From Mariniphaga sp964398855 (GTDB taxonomy: Bacteria > Bacteroidota > Bacteroidia > Bacteroidales > Prolixibacteraceae): 50,655 nucleotides of DNA. The notes under the pieces were generated by a model. The model searched no databases, was not told the DNA's origin, and saw only the letters and a list, made by a program, of their open reading frames with translations. Where the stretch lies: contig CAYNOQ010000007.1 of NCBI GenBank assembly GCA_964398855.1, forward strand, positions 1-50,655. Reading direction: 5' to 3'. Shown piece by piece: positions 33,532 through 41,584 of this stretch; the stretch's first letter is position 1, and every line of letters begins with the position of its first letter. Made by a program: the position numbers and the translations under genes.

Positions 33532-35382
33532 TTAATTAATTTTTACAATTGCGCCTTTGATTTCAGCTGTTCCGGTTCCTTTAATTTCTGTAGTTATCCC
33601 TTCGATGTTTACAGTTAATGCTTTAGCTTTTACTAAGGTGTTAGCCTCTAAAATTATCTGCTCTGCATTTTGTTTGATAACTGCATCCGAATCACTGTTT
33701 ATCTCAACAGCTTTATGTTCAATTTTGATTTCAGCATCATTTTTTATGTTTTTGGCATTGGTTTCAATGTCATTGTTTGCTTTAATTTTAATTGCGTCTG
33801 CACTGATATCCAGAGTACCGCCGGCACTGATTTTCATGTTCCCCTTTGTTTTAATGGTAATTGACTTATTGGAAGAATTTAGCTCCAGTTCATTGTTGCC
33901 TGACGTATCATATATTCTGATTTTTTCAGCGCCATTTTCATCATGCAATTCAATGGTTTGACCTTTGCGAGTTCGGATAGCATGAACTTTTGCATTATCA
34001 ACGTCATCGTTACCGACCCAATCCGAATCGGGAGAAGCATTTTTATCAAACAGTGCGCCCAGACAATAAGGTTTTTCAACATTACCATCTTCAAATCCAA
34101 CTAAGACTTTTGAGTTTTTTGCCGGCACAAAATAAAATCCGCTATTGACATGAACATAAGGGGTTGCAACCCGCATCCAGGGGGTTGAGGCTTCGAGCTC
34201 CATCCAGTACAATTTAACTTGAACCCTGCCAATTTTTTCAGGGTCTCTGTTGTCGGTAACCAATCCTAATTGATTTGAAGACCTGCGGACAAAATAGGGA
34301 TTTGTATTCTCCGGAATAGATGTCTCTCCCGGGATTGCAGTGAAATTATTTTGATAAGTCAGCGTATTGTCAAAAACATGGCGAACCGAAGTGAGCAGAT
34401 ATCTGCCGTAATTCATTACCGCGTTGCCGTCTCTTTTCAGACAGTCAATTTTCACGAAGTTTCCGGCTGAGAGCGTACCGTTTGTTGAATTTCCCGAAAC
34501 ATTTGCAAGATTTACGGCATCGGCAGATTCCTGAAGCTGACCAACACTGTCCAATGCGGATTGGTGGTTATCTTCATCAAAATTTAAATGTTCAAAATAA
34601 TCTTCTCCATGCTGAGGATAAACAATTCTGGACCTGTCTAATGCATGTCTTCCATAAGTATTCAGGTTTGATTCTATTGAACTGTTGCCGGAGTTGTATC
34701 TGTGAAGCGATACCGTGACCGGCTCAAGTGCCGTCAGTTTGAATTTCACGGGAGCTACCCGCAACCCATATCTGAAATTGTCCAGATTTTGACCGATGGT
34801 GAGCGTTTTTTCCTCTTCAGGAATTTCTCCGAAAATTAACTCACTGCCGTTAAAGAAGAACCATTCGCCATATCGGATGGAGAGGCGCCGGATAAATTGC
34901 AGATCACTCTCTTCAAATTGTACAATATATGGATGACGCAGCTGGTTTCTTGAACTCACTCTGGGTCTCAGCTCATAATCTGCCAGCACTTCATTTAAAA
35001 TTTCATCAAGCGTTTTGTCAACAAATGACCTGTTGTGTGGTTTTCGGTCTAAAACAATCTCCTTGCTGCCTCCTGAAATCACTATCATATCGTTGTCTGC
35101 CATAGCGCTCCGGGAGCTTTCAATCTCCGTAACAAAACCTAAAAAGTTGATACCGTCCGTTTCGCTGTTGCCTTGCATAAATCTTGTCTGGATTGTTATG
35201 GGATAGCCCAGGAAATCTTTGGAGTTTTCAATGAGAAAACCGTCAAGCTCCTCCAAAGCATCATAGCGGCAGAGAATTTCAAACCGGTCAATGCCGTACA
35301 AATTCTGACTGATTGCAACCTGCTGAAAATTTCTGAACGGATTGTTGTTGATATTGATATCAATACTTGAAAGTAGAGCCAT
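33532..35382 (-). CDS. vgrG: T6SS spike protein VgrG (TssI)
   Basis: This 616-aa protein is the trimeric spike of the T6SS. The N-terminal part (about residues 1-350) corresponds to the gp27-like hub domains; the RRLSIRYGEWFFFNG segment near residue 165 is a family landmark. Around residues 368-450 an OB-fold gp5-like domain appears (GLVTDNRDPEKIGRVQVKL). From about residue 490 to the end a repetitive stretch of alternating Ile and Lys/Asn residues makes the triple beta-helix needle. No extra effector domain follows the needle, so it is a plain, not an evolved, VgrG. tssD2 lies 18 bp upstream and PAAR 10 bp downstream. Confidence 0.95.
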   Translation of the reverse strand: MALLSSIDININNNPFRNFQQVAISQNLYGIDRFEILCRYDALEELDGFLIENSKDFLGYPITIQTRFMQGNSETDGINFLGFVTEIESSRSAMADNDMIVISGGSKEIVLDRKPHNRSFVDKTLDEILNEVLADYELRPRVSSRNQLRHPYIVQFEESDLQFIRRLSIRYGEWFFFNGSELIFGEIPEEEKTLTIGQNLDNFRYGLRVAPVKFKLTALEPVTVSLHRYNSGNSSIESNLNTYGRHALDRSRIVYPQHGEDYFEHLNFDEDNHQSALDSVGQLQESADAVNLANVSGNSTNGTLSAGNFVKIDCLKRDGNAVMNYGRYLLTSVRHVFDNTLTYQNNFTAIPGETSIPENTNPYFVRRSSNQLGLVTDNRDPEKIGRVQVKLYWMELEASTPWMRVATPYVHVNSGFYFVPAKNSKVLVGFEDGNVEKPYCLGALFDKNASPDSDWVGNDDVDNAKVHAIRTRKGQTIELHDENGAEKIRIYDTSGNNELELNSSNKSITIKTKGNMKISAGGTLDISADAIKIKANNDIETNAKNIKNDAEIKIEHKAVEINSDSDAVIKQNAEQIILEANTLVKAKALTVNIEGITTEIKGTGTAEIKGAIVKIN

Positions 35383-35400
35383 TCTTTAAATATTTTAGAT

Positions 35401-35820
35401 TTAAGCGCCTTTGTCAAAATCCCATTTTGTCTCCCAGCTTGCATTTGACAATGTTATTTTCTGGCAGGATATGCTGAGGGAAATTATCATATCGGACTGG
35501 TCGTTGAAGGATTCGCTGTAAGAAACAAGGATTCCGTCTTCAAAAACCAGCGTATTGGTTTCCTGTGGAATTCCGGAATCGCTGATTCCGGTAAAAATAA
35601 TTTTTCCGTTTTTCGTCATCATCCTGCCTAACATCCAGTTGACCAGGTCTGGATCACTTTTTCCATAGACAGTCAGATTAACAAGCCCGGCCCGCACCCT
35701 TGAACTGGGCAGTCCGTTGCTGTCAATTTCCTGAGAAAAACCAAAATTATAGGACAAAACCCGTAATCCTTTTTGGGATTGAGGATGTTGGTCAAGATGG
35801 AGTCGGGCTACTAAGGACAT
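35401..35820 (-). CDS. tssD: T6SS tube protein TssD (Hcp), second copy
   Basis: This 139-aa protein is a Bacteroidota-type Hcp (TssD). It shares with the neighbouring 129-aa TssD the early LSYNFGFSQEIDSNGLPSS segment, matching the other copy's SYSLHQDYDNTGRPSS, and then the (R)AGLVNLTV strand pattern. Identity between the two looks low outside these blocks, so they have probably taken different roles. In such loci, one Hcp builds the bulk of the inner tube, while another, usually next to vgrG, may carry cargo or cap the tube. This copy lies next to vgrG. A 124-bp spacer with two hairpins separates it from the first tssD. Confidence 0.87.
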   Translation of the reverse strand: MSLVARLHLDQHPQSQKGLRVLSYNFGFSQEIDSNGLPSSRVRAGLVNLTVYGKSDPDLVNWMLGRMMTKNGKIIFTGISDSGIPQETNTLVFEDGILVSYSESFNDQSDMIISLSISCQKITLSNASWETKWDFDKGA

Positions 35821-35860
35821 ATCTGAAAATTAAAATATTTAATGCACAAAAGAAATCTTT

Positions 35861-35910
35861 AATAGGTTTTGCAATGTGTGGAAACCTATTTTATATGCGG
35901 ATGAACGCAT
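35861..35910 (-). terminator. Hairpins between the two tssD genes; possible attenuator or mRNA-stabilising element
   Basis: AATAGGTTT (35861-35869) and AAACCTATT (35882-35890) form a 9-bp perfect stem with a 12-base loop. ATGCG and CGCAT (35895-35899 and 35906-35910) form a second small stem. No T-run follows on the minus strand, so a full terminator is unlikely. Partial attenuation or 3'-end protection of the tssD1 message is a more natural reading. Confidence 0.4.
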
Positions 35911-35944
35911 TCTGAAAAATTAAAGAAAATGATAGTGGGTTTAC

Positions 35945-36334
35945 TTAAATCGCCCACTCGTTTTCATGTTCTCCGTTGCCCATTTTAATTGACCTTGGAG
36001 ATAGGGTAAAATGTTGAAGCATTGCTCCGCTTCCCGAATCGTCAAATGTCTCTTTGTAGCCTACAATATAGGCTTCAATGATCTCTAACTCTTTCATCTT
36101 TGAGTCTTCGTCGCGTTTGTTGAAAGTGATTTTGGCATCTTTCTTCATGTAACTGTCACACATCCATTCAAAAATGCTGGTGTCGTCTGTAGATTCAACC
36201 ACCAGGTCAACAATTCCGCCACGTGTGGTTGATGAGGGCCTTCCGGTGTTGTCATAATCCTGATGCAGGCTGTAGCTGCATTCCAAAACACGGTATTTGT
36301 TACCGTCCACTTCAAAAATTGCTTTAAATGACAT
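35945..36334 (-). CDS. tssD: T6SS tube protein TssD (Hcp), first copy
   Basis: TssD (Hcp) hexamers stack to form the inner tube of the T6SS. At 129 aa this has the standard Bacteroidota Hcp length. It begins MSFKAIFEVDGNKYRVLECSYSLHQ (family start), with the TGRPSSTTRGG turn at about residues 30-41 and a late KETFDDSGSGAMLQHFTL strand pair, which are seen throughout subtype-iii Hcps. It sits 33 bp downstream of tssC, so its place directly after the sheath gene suggests it is the main tube subunit. A second TssD follows across a hairpin-containing spacer. Confidence 0.93.
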   Translation of the reverse strand: MSFKAIFEVDGNKYRVLECSYSLHQDYDNTGRPSSTTRGGIVDLVVESTDDTSIFEWMCDSYMKKDAKITFNKRDEDSKMKELEIIEAYIVGYKETFDDSGSGAMLQHFTLSPRSIKMGNGEHENEWAI

Positions 36335-36367
36335 GATTGAAAAATTTAAGGTTAAAAAAATAAACTG

Positions 36368-37753
36368 TTAATCCTGTTCGTATTCCGTATCCCAATCATT
36401 CCCGTCATCGCCTTTTTGCCCGTCCATTTTTATCATAAAGTTTTTAGCCGGGAAATAGGGAGTCATGTGAATATCAAGGTATATACGATCTTTCTGAACT
36501 TTATCCTGTTCAAACCGCCTGATGGTGAATTTTTCGATGAGTTTTCCCGGTCCGGTAATGCTGTCTAAAAAGCGGATAATCTGACTCAGAATTTCTTTCC
36601 GCGTTTTTACGTTGAAGTTTTCAAATGCCCTGCGGTTGAGGAAATCCATCAATACTTTGGTTACATAATCGAAAACCCGCACTACAGAGTAGGTTTGCAA
36701 TCCTAAATTGTCGCCGTTGAAAAGTGTTTTTGCAGAAAATGCCATCACTTTACCATATTCGTTGACCATGGGAATCAGTCCCATTTTTTCGAGATTCGCA
36801 ATTTCACTTTTTTTCAGGTCGAACTTCACACCGTCCACTTCGCTGAGACTGCCGTGTTTTTTCCCGGCTGCCACCTGCGACATAAGTGTTTGGTATATTG
36901 TGCCTGCCAGTGCTGTTGAAGGCGGAACAAAAAGCTCCTCTTCTTCGCCTAACTCTTTGTATTTGTCGCGCCCAACAAGATAATTACAAGTCATAAGTAC
37001 ATTTGATTTGTAGATATCTCCGCCGGTGAGATTGGCTGCCTCAAACATCTCCATCACATCATCGGGCGTATCCAGATGTTCAAAGTCGGTTACCAACATC
37101 ACCTTATTTTCGTGAGCGATTTTTGCCCATTTTTCAACCACTTTGTTTGAGCCTAAGTAGCCGGGCACAATCAAAAGGCTGTAGTTGTCGCGTAAATCCA
37201 GCCGGTCATAATTTCTGACAAGCTCTTCCTGAATGGCATCTATGAACCGGGTATCATCCAGGTCTTTCAGCTGTTCGGGATCAGCATTCATAAAAGTCAG
37301 ATTTTTAATTTTGTTGCTGCCTGCATTTCTGAAAAACAGGGCAACCGAGCGGTACGATGTCTCTAAATCTTTTGTGGCTTCTATCGCTTTTGCCAGATTT
37401 TTTGTTAGTGTTTCCTCTGCTGATTGTGCGCTTTGTTCGCAATTTTCAACCATCTCCATCACATTTTCAGAAGAAGAAAGCACGGCGGCCCATAGCTGAA
37501 GCGTATTTTTTGTCTGTTCGCGCTCATCTTTTTTTGAAGACTCCGAAAGGAAAATCCGCTTTCTGGCTTTTCGTTCCGGATTCAGGTTCTGAACCCCATC
37601 AATTACTGCCTCCAGCAGATCGAATCCTCCAATTTTTGAAAGTTGCGCCAGGCTTTGTTCCAGCAGCTCCTGCGGTTTTTCCACCTGCCCGGTCATTTCG
37701 GCAACTTTTTCCCTGTATTGCTCAAGATTTTGTTTTTGTTCCTGTGGTGCCAT
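36368..37753 (-). CDS. tssC: T6SS sheath large subunit TssC
   Basis: TssC together with TssB forms the contractile outer sheath. This 461-aa protein contains the typical blocks NYSLLIVPGYLGSNKVVEK in the middle, VMLVTDFEHLDTPDD and NVLMTCNYLVGRDKYKE. The late SVVRVFDYVTKVLMDFLNRR and the C-terminal DIHMTPYFPAKNFMIKM are also TssC/VipB landmarks, the latter being the handle that interacts with TssB strands. Length is normal for subtype iii. tssB lies 32 bp upstream, and tssD 33 bp downstream. Confidence 0.94.
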   Translation of the reverse strand: MAPQEQKQNLEQYREKVAEMTGQVEKPQELLEQSLAQLSKIGGFDLLEAVIDGVQNLNPERKARKRIFLSESSKKDEREQTKNTLQLWAAVLSSSENVMEMVENCEQSAQSAEETLTKNLAKAIEATKDLETSYRSVALFFRNAGSNKIKNLTFMNADPEQLKDLDDTRFIDAIQEELVRNYDRLDLRDNYSLLIVPGYLGSNKVVEKWAKIAHENKVMLVTDFEHLDTPDDVMEMFEAANLTGGDIYKSNVLMTCNYLVGRDKYKELGEEEELFVPPSTALAGTIYQTLMSQVAAGKKHGSLSEVDGVKFDLKKSEIANLEKMGLIPMVNEYGKVMAFSAKTLFNGDNLGLQTYSVVRVFDYVTKVLMDFLNRRAFENFNVKTRKEILSQIIRFLDSITGPGKLIEKFTIRRFEQDKVQKDRIYLDIHMTPYFPAKNFMIKMDGQKGDDGNDWDTEYEQD

Positions 37754-37785
37754 ATCCTTTGTATTAATTTTTATGAATTGATTGG

Positions 37786-38229
37786 TTAAGCTTCTTCAAT
37801 CTCTCTGATTAGCGCATAAATTGTGTTCAGCATTGCCTCCTTTGTCTCCTTGGTTTCAATTGCCTTGCGCAGCAGTTTATTGCTTTTTAGCTGTTTCACA
37901 ATTTTCAGAAACTGCTCCTTCTGGCTGGTTAAATCTTTCAGAAAATTGCTTTGTGCAGTGATGCCTCCAACCCCAAAATCAGCAAGACCGTTGAAAGAGA
38001 GTTTTTCTTCGCGGCTGTTTCCATCTGCATCCTCAAAGTCCACATCCACAGATGGTCTGAAATGGCTGAATACATCATCAATAGATGTAAGTCCTTCAAC
38101 AATATCAGGCTTAAAAGGCGCCTCGTCAGTTAGTTTTTCCACAAGCAAAGATTTGTTTTGAGCAATTTCACTCAGCGCTTCGCTTGCATCCATGGGAACT
38201 TCTGTTCCCCCAATTCCGTATGTTTGCAT
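37786..38229 (-). CDS. tssB: T6SS sheath small subunit TssB
   Basis: TssB pairs with TssC to make the sheath. From the ATG at 38229 the protein is 147 aa, starts MQTYGIGGTEVPMDASEAL and contains the family blocks LTDEAPFKPDIVEGL, VFSHFRPSVDVDFE and LADFGVGGITAQS, then a helical C-terminus with RKAIETKETKEAML. The frame is open upstream to an ATG at 38322 that overlaps clpV by 29 bp and would add 31 basic residues (KKLLGKLFNFFKGKKREK), which are not part of the usual TssB start. I therefore prefer 38229, but translational coupling from 38322 cannot be ruled out. Confidence 0.87.
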   Translation of the reverse strand: MQTYGIGGTEVPMDASEALSEIAQNKSLLVEKLTDEAPFKPDIVEGLTSIDDVFSHFRPSVDVDFEDADGNSREEKLSFNGLADFGVGGITAQSNFLKDLTSQKEQFLKIVKQLKSNKLLRKAIETKETKEAMLNTIYALIREIEEA

Positions 38230-38293
38230 AGTATCAAATTTATGTGTGAATAATTCTTTATTTTGTTTCTCTCTCTTTTTTCCTTTGAAAAAA

Positions 38294-40750
38294 TTAAACA
38301 ATTTCCCAAGCAACTTCTTCATTTTCGTCGAGTGAAAGTCGTACTGTTGAGCCTCTGCCGATTTTGCCGGAAATTATCATTTGCGAAAGCGGTCTCCTGA
38401 GACGCGAACGTATGATTCCAACAATTGGGCGGGCGCCGTATTTGGGTGTATATCCGGCTTGTGCCAGCTTCTCTTTTGCTCCGGAGTCCATCTCCAGCTT
38501 AATTCCTTTTTCATCTAAGATTTTTAGCAACCCTTTCAGGTGAATGTCAAATATTTTTACCACATTGTCCTTGCTGATAGGCGCAAACGGAACAATCTCC
38601 GTGAGCCTTCCCAAAAATTCAGGACGGAAATAATTACTCATAATTTCCATCAGCCGGTCGGATGGCGGAATTTCATCTTTGCCAAAAGAATCCACAATGA
38701 AATCACTTCCGATATTGGATGTGAAAAGAATCATCGCATTGGAAAAGTCGCCTTCTTTTCCCAGTCGGTCATGCAGTTTTCCTTCATCTAAAATCTGAAG
38801 AAAAATATCAAAAACAGAAGAGTGTGCTTTTTCGATTTCATCGAAAAGAACGATGGAGTAGGGCTTTTGCCTGATTTTGTTTACCAAAAGCCCGCCCTCT
38901 TCATAGCCTACATATCCGGGAGGCGCTCCATAGAGCAGTGCAGCCGAATGTTCTTCCTTAAATTCCGACATATCAAACCGGATCAGGAATGTTTCATCCT
39001 GAAACAGAAACTCGGCAAGCGCTTTTGCCAGCTCAGTTTTTCCGGTGCCCGTAGGACCTAAGAAAAAGAATGAACCGATAGGTTGACTGGCTTTGTTCAA
39101 TCCCGAGCGTGATTCAAGTATCGCTTCGGCAATGGTCTTTAGTGCATGATCCTGCCCGATTACCCTTCTTCTGAGATAATCTTCAATATTCATCAGCTTT
39201 TCGCGCTCTTTGGACTGCATTTTTCCAAGCGGAATTCCTGTTCGTCCGGAAACAATGGCACCGACATCCGATTTATTCAGCGCTTCCACCTTTTCTGATG
39301 CGATTTTTTCCAGATTTTCCAGCACCTGGCGGCAGGATTCATAAACTTCGGCGCCGCTGTTTGATGTCTGTCGGTTCTCCTCTTCGTTGAGTTTGGAAAA
39401 CAGAATGGGTGAAATCTGATTTTTCAGGTCTGAACAGAACCATTGCAACTCAGTGAAGTGGTTTTCCGTATCGTTGCCAAACTGCTCTAACTCCGTCTTT
39501 AGTTTTTCAATGGTTGCCGGCGAAATATCGGACATCAGCCTGACGCCTGCCATGGTGTGGTCAATCAGGTCAATGGCTGATTCGGGCAGCGAACGCTCTT
39601 TTAGAAACCTTTTGGAGAGCCTGATGGCTTCCTTCATCACTTCTTCATCTGCCTTGAGCTTGTGGTGCGCTTCATATTTTGGAACAATTTCAGTCAGCAT
39701 TTTCAGCGCTGTCTGCTCGTCAGGTTCTTCTATTTTAATGAGTTCAAACTGCCGGTTAAAAGCCTCATCAGTTTCTATGAATTTGGTGTAATTGTCTATT
39801 GATGTGGTACCAATAATAGTAAGATTTCCGCGTGCAAGTTCCGGCTTTAACAGATTTGCAGCGCCGGCGGCTCCTCCCTGCTTGTCGGCTAAAATGTGCA
39901 TTTCGTCAATAAACAGAATGGCTTTGTCGTATTGCTGAATTTCAGCAATGATTTTTTTGAGTCTGTCTTCAACTTCGCCTTTGTAGGATGCGCCTGCAAT
40001 GAGAGAACCGTAATCGAGTTCAAAAATAACGGCGCCAATCAAACCGGAAGGCACTTTTTTATCTACTACATTTTGTGTAAAACCGTTGACTACTGCCGTT
40101 TTGCCAACGCCCGTGTCGCCAATGATTAAAACATTTGCCTTGTTGCGGCGTCCTAAAATCTCAGTAATTCCACGGATTGTATTGTCGCGGCAAACTACCG
40201 GATCGAGTTTCCCCAAACGGGCTTCTTCGGTTTTGTCGATACAATATTTCAGCAGTGCATTGGCTGAATGTTCCTGTTTTTTCTTCTCTTGTTTGCTGTC
40301 GGTCATACCGATTGCTTCCTGAAAATCACTGCTTTCCAGCAAAAAGTCGATAATTTGTGTCTGGCTGAGCGTAAATGTCTTCAGTTGTTCATAACTGAAG
40401 CCTACGCCGGGAGTGCTGATTGCTGTCAGCACACACTCCGGATCGGTTTCGTCGCGTGATAATTTGAGCCGGATATTTTCAGCTTCTCTGAAAACTGCCT
40501 GAACATTTTTGTCTCCGGGTGGATTTTCCGGCACATTTGACGATTTCGCACAGGATTCGATGCGCACTTCCGCCCACTCTTCAAGGTAAAAAATATCCTG
40601 ATCGAGAGCCATTAAAAGTTCAGTCAGCCCGACATCTTTGTGAAGTAAGGCTTTTAAGAGATGTGCCGGAGAAAATTCATTGTTGGAAAATTCTTTGGCT
40701 AATGATTGCGCTATACTTACAGCCTGCTTTAATTTACCTGTAAAATTCAT
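38294..40750 (-). CDS. clpV: T6SS sheath-recycling AAA+ ATPase ClpV (TssH)
   Basis: ClpV disassembles the contracted T6SS sheath. This 818-aa ClpA/B-type ATPase has an N-terminal Clp-repeat domain, and two AAA+ modules: Walker A GDTGVGKTAV near residue 214 with Walker B ILFIDEMH, and the second Walker A GPTGTGKTELAKAL near residue 572 with Walker B IVLFDEIEKAH. A middle coiled-coil domain is present but short (about residues 415-500). The pore loop of the second module is GYVGYEEGG. Its position at the head of the tssB-tssC-tssD-vgrG run marks it as ClpV rather than ClpB. It lies downstream of a 5' leader of about 200 bases containing a hairpin. Confidence 0.95.
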   Translation of the reverse strand: MNFTGKLKQAVSIAQSLAKEFSNNEFSPAHLLKALLHKDVGLTELLMALDQDIFYLEEWAEVRIESCAKSSNVPENPPGDKNVQAVFREAENIRLKLSRDETDPECVLTAISTPGVGFSYEQLKTFTLSQTQIIDFLLESSDFQEAIGMTDSKQEKKKQEHSANALLKYCIDKTEEARLGKLDPVVCRDNTIRGITEILGRRNKANVLIIGDTGVGKTAVVNGFTQNVVDKKVPSGLIGAVIFELDYGSLIAGASYKGEVEDRLKKIIAEIQQYDKAILFIDEMHILADKQGGAAGAANLLKPELARGNLTIIGTTSIDNYTKFIETDEAFNRQFELIKIEEPDEQTALKMLTEIVPKYEAHHKLKADEEVMKEAIRLSKRFLKERSLPESAIDLIDHTMAGVRLMSDISPATIEKLKTELEQFGNDTENHFTELQWFCSDLKNQISPILFSKLNEEENRQTSNSGAEVYESCRQVLENLEKIASEKVEALNKSDVGAIVSGRTGIPLGKMQSKEREKLMNIEDYLRRRVIGQDHALKTIAEAILESRSGLNKASQPIGSFFFLGPTGTGKTELAKALAEFLFQDETFLIRFDMSEFKEEHSAALLYGAPPGYVGYEEGGLLVNKIRQKPYSIVLFDEIEKAHSSVFDIFLQILDEGKLHDRLGKEGDFSNAMILFTSNIGSDFIVDSFGKDEIPPSDRLMEIMSNYFRPEFLGRLTEIVPFAPISKDNVVKIFDIHLKGLLKILDEKGIKLEMDSGAKEKLAQAGYTPKYGARPIVGIIRSRLRRPLSQMIISGKIGRGSTVRLSLDENEEVAWEIV

Positions 40751-40807
40751 AGTTTTTACATCTAATTATTATGTTTCAAAAAAATCTCTCTGAAAAATCT
40801 TTCTGAC

Positions 40808-40834
40808 TACAGAATTTCAATGAATAATTCTGTA
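40808..40834. repeat. Inverted repeat in the clpV leader
   Basis: TACAGAATT (40808-40816) and AATTCTGTA (40826-40834) form a 9-bp perfect inverted repeat with a 9-base loop. On the minus strand it lies in the transcribed leader of clpV, about 58 bases before the ATG. It could be an RNA hairpin or a protein site. Confidence 0.5.
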
Positions 40835-40960
40835 ATTTTATGGGTTAAAACCATGCGAGCTCTTTAAAAAGAACAGTAATTTAAATTGAAAATACCATCT
40901 ATATATTGCTGTGTGTCAATTGGCAATGTTTAAGCATCAATACAAAGAACCAAAACGATA

Positions 40961-40989
40961 CAAATATAAAAAACATTTTAAGATGCAAA
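40961..40989 (-). promoter_or_regulatory. Candidate promoter of the clpV-led T6SS operon
   Basis: On the minus strand, TATATTTG at 40968-40961 fits the -7 box, and TTTG at 40989-40986 lies 17 bp upstream as the -33 element. Transcription would begin near 40955, leaving a leader of about 205 bases to the clpV ATG. A 13-bp palindrome begins seven bases upstream of the -33 element. Confidence 0.5.
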
Positions 40990-40995
40990 AGTATT

Positions 40996-41031
40996 CTATT
41001 GTTTAAAATAAGATATTTTTTTAAACAATAG
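40996..41031. repeat. 13-bp palindrome in the clpV / B12-gene divergent region
   Basis: CTATTGTTTAAAA (40996-41008) and TTTTAAACAATAG (41019-41031) form a perfect inverted repeat around a 10-base AT-rich centre. It lies between divergent genes, where a terminator is not needed, directly upstream of the clpV -33 element. An operator for a dimeric regulator is the simplest reading. Confidence 0.55.
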
Positions 41032-41187
41032 TTTGCAGCTGACCGAACAAATATTTTTCTGTTTGACAGAGCTGAGGGTGTTGAGTATGAGCTGAATGTG
41101 TTTTGTTAGTGGGTAGGGAGAAATGATATACTTTTGGAATTGCCTGTTTCATTCAGATTAAAGCAATCGGGGATATAAAAAATTACT

Positions 41188-41195
41188 TACTTTTG
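41188..41195 (+). promoter_or_regulatory. -7 box of the cobalamin riboswitch transcript
   Basis: TACTTTTG fits TAnnTTTG. Transcription would start about 41200, directly at the 5' end of the riboswitch. No clear TTTG is seen at -33. Confidence 0.5.
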
Positions 41196-41199
41196 TGGC

Positions 41200-41345
41200 G
41201 GAATCAGTTATGGAATCCGGTGAAAAACCGGAGCTGTACCCGCAGCTGTAATCCTTTCATGTTGGCACATCAAAAACCACTGTTCCGAATTTCGGAACGG
41301 GAAGGTGGCTGCCAATCGGGGAGAGCCAGAAAACCTGCTGTTTCC
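41200..41345 (+). promoter_or_regulatory. Cobalamin riboswitch
   Basis: The RNA binds adenosylcobalamin or a related corrinoid and lowers expression of the gene behind it when B12 is plentiful. Conserved core elements appear in order: GGAATCCGGTGAAAAACCGG (41212-41231), the GCTGTACCCGCAGCTGTAA block (41233-41251), the CCAC/GGTGG peripheral helix (41276-41308, with GGGAAGGTGG) and the late GAGCCAGAAAACCTGC element (41323-41338), the counterpart of the B12-box end. It lies about 240 bases ahead of a DUF4465 gene. The leader between 41346 and 41584 holds no gene but includes a stem-prone stretch near 41360-41385 (AAGCTTTCGG...AAAAGCT) that could be the expression platform. Confidence 0.9.
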
Positions 41346-41584
41346 AAAAATACAGTATCGTAAGCTTTCGGGAAGAAAAGCTGAAGGTAAATTGCCTTGA
41401 AATATTTCCCACTGTTTTTGGTATTGTGAAACGAGAATGATTTGAAATCATGTGCGTAAGTCTATGCATCATGTTCATTGTTTTGAAATGCAGATTTCTA
41501 CTGTTTTCTGTTCAAAGCATATATGAATATGGAAGCACAAGCTGAATTGCACGAAGTTATTGTTTTACCACTAAAAATTTTAAA

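Noticed and set aside
38235..38242. TAAATTTG box on the minus strand just upstream of tssB
   Set aside because: It lies only six bases from the preferred start codon, which would leave no room for a transcript leader, and it has no -33 element; chance match.
40751..41199. Search for a small gene between clpV and the riboswitch
   Set aside because: Strongly AT-rich with many stops in all frames; only promoter-like and palindromic elements were found.
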